From assembly GCF_029457495.1 (NCBI RefSeq), contig NZ_CP120361.1, forward strand, positions 3,674,001 through 3,738,000: DNA of 64,000 nt. The letters run 5' to 3'. The DNA comes from Chelativorans sp. AA-79 (GTDB lineage: Bacteria > Pseudomonadota > Alphaproteobacteria > Rhizobiales > Rhizobiaceae). Shown here piece by piece: positions 63,708-64,000 of the stretch (its first letter is position 1; every line of letters begins with the position of its first letter). A program made the position numbers and the translations under genes. The notes below the pieces were generated by a model. That model saw only the letters and a program-made list of their open reading frames with translations, searched no databases and was not told where the DNA came from.

Positions 63708-64000
63708 TTCTCCGAAAGGGCCAGGCCGCGCACGATCCGGCGCTGGGTCAGGGCGATCAGCACCAGCGGGATCACGGTGACCATGATCGCGCCGGTCATT
63801 TCGAGGGGGTAGTTGGGAATGTCTTCCTCCATGCCCGGTCCCAGCCGCGCCAGGCCGACGACGGCCGTCTGCATCTCGGGCGAGGAGGCAGCCACCAGCG
63901 GCCACATGTAATCCACCCATCCGCCGATGAAGAAATAGATGAAGAGGCTCACGAGGGGGCCCTTCGACAGCGGCAGGAGCATGTCCGTCATGAAGCGCAG
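63704..64000 (-). CDS. ugpE: UgpE-type ABC permease, C-terminal part
   Basis: The last 98 codons of an inner-membrane permease; the gene continues beyond the window. MTDMLLPLSKGPLVSLFIYFFIGGWVDYMWPLV is the coupling-loop end and following helix, and the tail is ALTQRRIVRGLALSEK, with the usual terminal Gly-Leu. Together with UgpC it should belong to a glycerol-3-phosphate/glycerophosphodiester importer whose other subunits lie to the right. Confidence 0.85.

Overview
The window looks like chromosome or large-replicon sequence from a GC-rich alphaproteobacterium, most likely a member of the Rhizobiales (Mesorhizobium, Aminobacter or Chelativorans-like). This is inferred from the high GC, the density of ABC importers with dedicated local regulators, the OmpR/HAMP-kinase pair, the hydantoinase/oxoprolinase genes, the IS630 and IS481-type elements, and a pair of carboxymuconolactone decarboxylase-fold proteins resembling an Agrobacterium-type gene pair. 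No rRNA, tRNA or CRISPR array was seen. The region is accessory in character: a chain of small catabolic, metal and transport modules, each with its own regulator, with decayed genes between some of them.

Layout. 0-9.4 kb: the N-terminal part of a Tat-exported amidohydrolase, an OmpR-type two-component system, a small unknown protein, a three-domain glycosyltransferase fusion, a divergent SDR/AraC pair sharing an inverted-repeat operator, and a decayed LysR gene. 9.4-23.4 kb: a large catabolic block. It holds a class V PLP enzyme divergent from an Lrp/AsnC regulator whose start codon lies in a perfect 24-bp palindrome, an opine-dehydrogenase-like oxidoreductase, HyuB and HyuA, a GntR/FCD regulator, an alpha/beta hydrolase, and a complete peptide-type ABC importer ending at a strong terminator. 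A repeated 13-mer lies both in the hyuA/GntR intergenic region and just upstream of the hydrolase/importer operon, which suggests one regulator governs both. 23.4-26.9 kb: a LysR gene followed by a flavin monooxygenase and two CMD-fold proteins, all translationally overlapped.

27-36.4 kb: an iron-chelate block with a FecBCD/FecE-type importer, a TonB receptor, an IclR regulator, an NtaA-type FMN monooxygenase and a siderophore-interacting reductase. 36.6-38.6 kb: a decay zone with an EamA-transporter pseudogene, a frameshifted endonuclease/exonuclease/phosphatase gene and an IS481-type remnant. 38.6-46.1 kb: a GcvA-like LysR, a DUF1127 protein, an arsR-arsC-acr3 operon, a PhoX-type phosphatase frameshifted inside its Tat signal, and a PadR-chrA pair.

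46.4-53.5 kb: a LacI-controlled operon with two overlapping operators, encoding an amidotransferase-like protein, a CUT2-type importer with a single-domain ATPase, and an M20 amidohydrolase; its substrate is unknown. 53.5-60.7 kb: a membrane GGDEF-EAL protein, an iron(III)-type importer whose ATPase gene is convergent, and an IS630 element with a likely -1 frameshift and TA target duplications. 60.9-64 kb: the end of a ugp-like operon (permease, ATPase, glycerophosphodiesterase, inositol-monophosphatase-family enzyme) running off the right edge.

The best candidates for undescribed biology are the 9.4-26.9 kb catabolic block with its shared operator, the 46.4-53.5 kb LacI regulon, and the pairing of iron-chelate uptake with an NtaA-type monooxygenase. 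Functions come from motif recognition only; no database search was possible.
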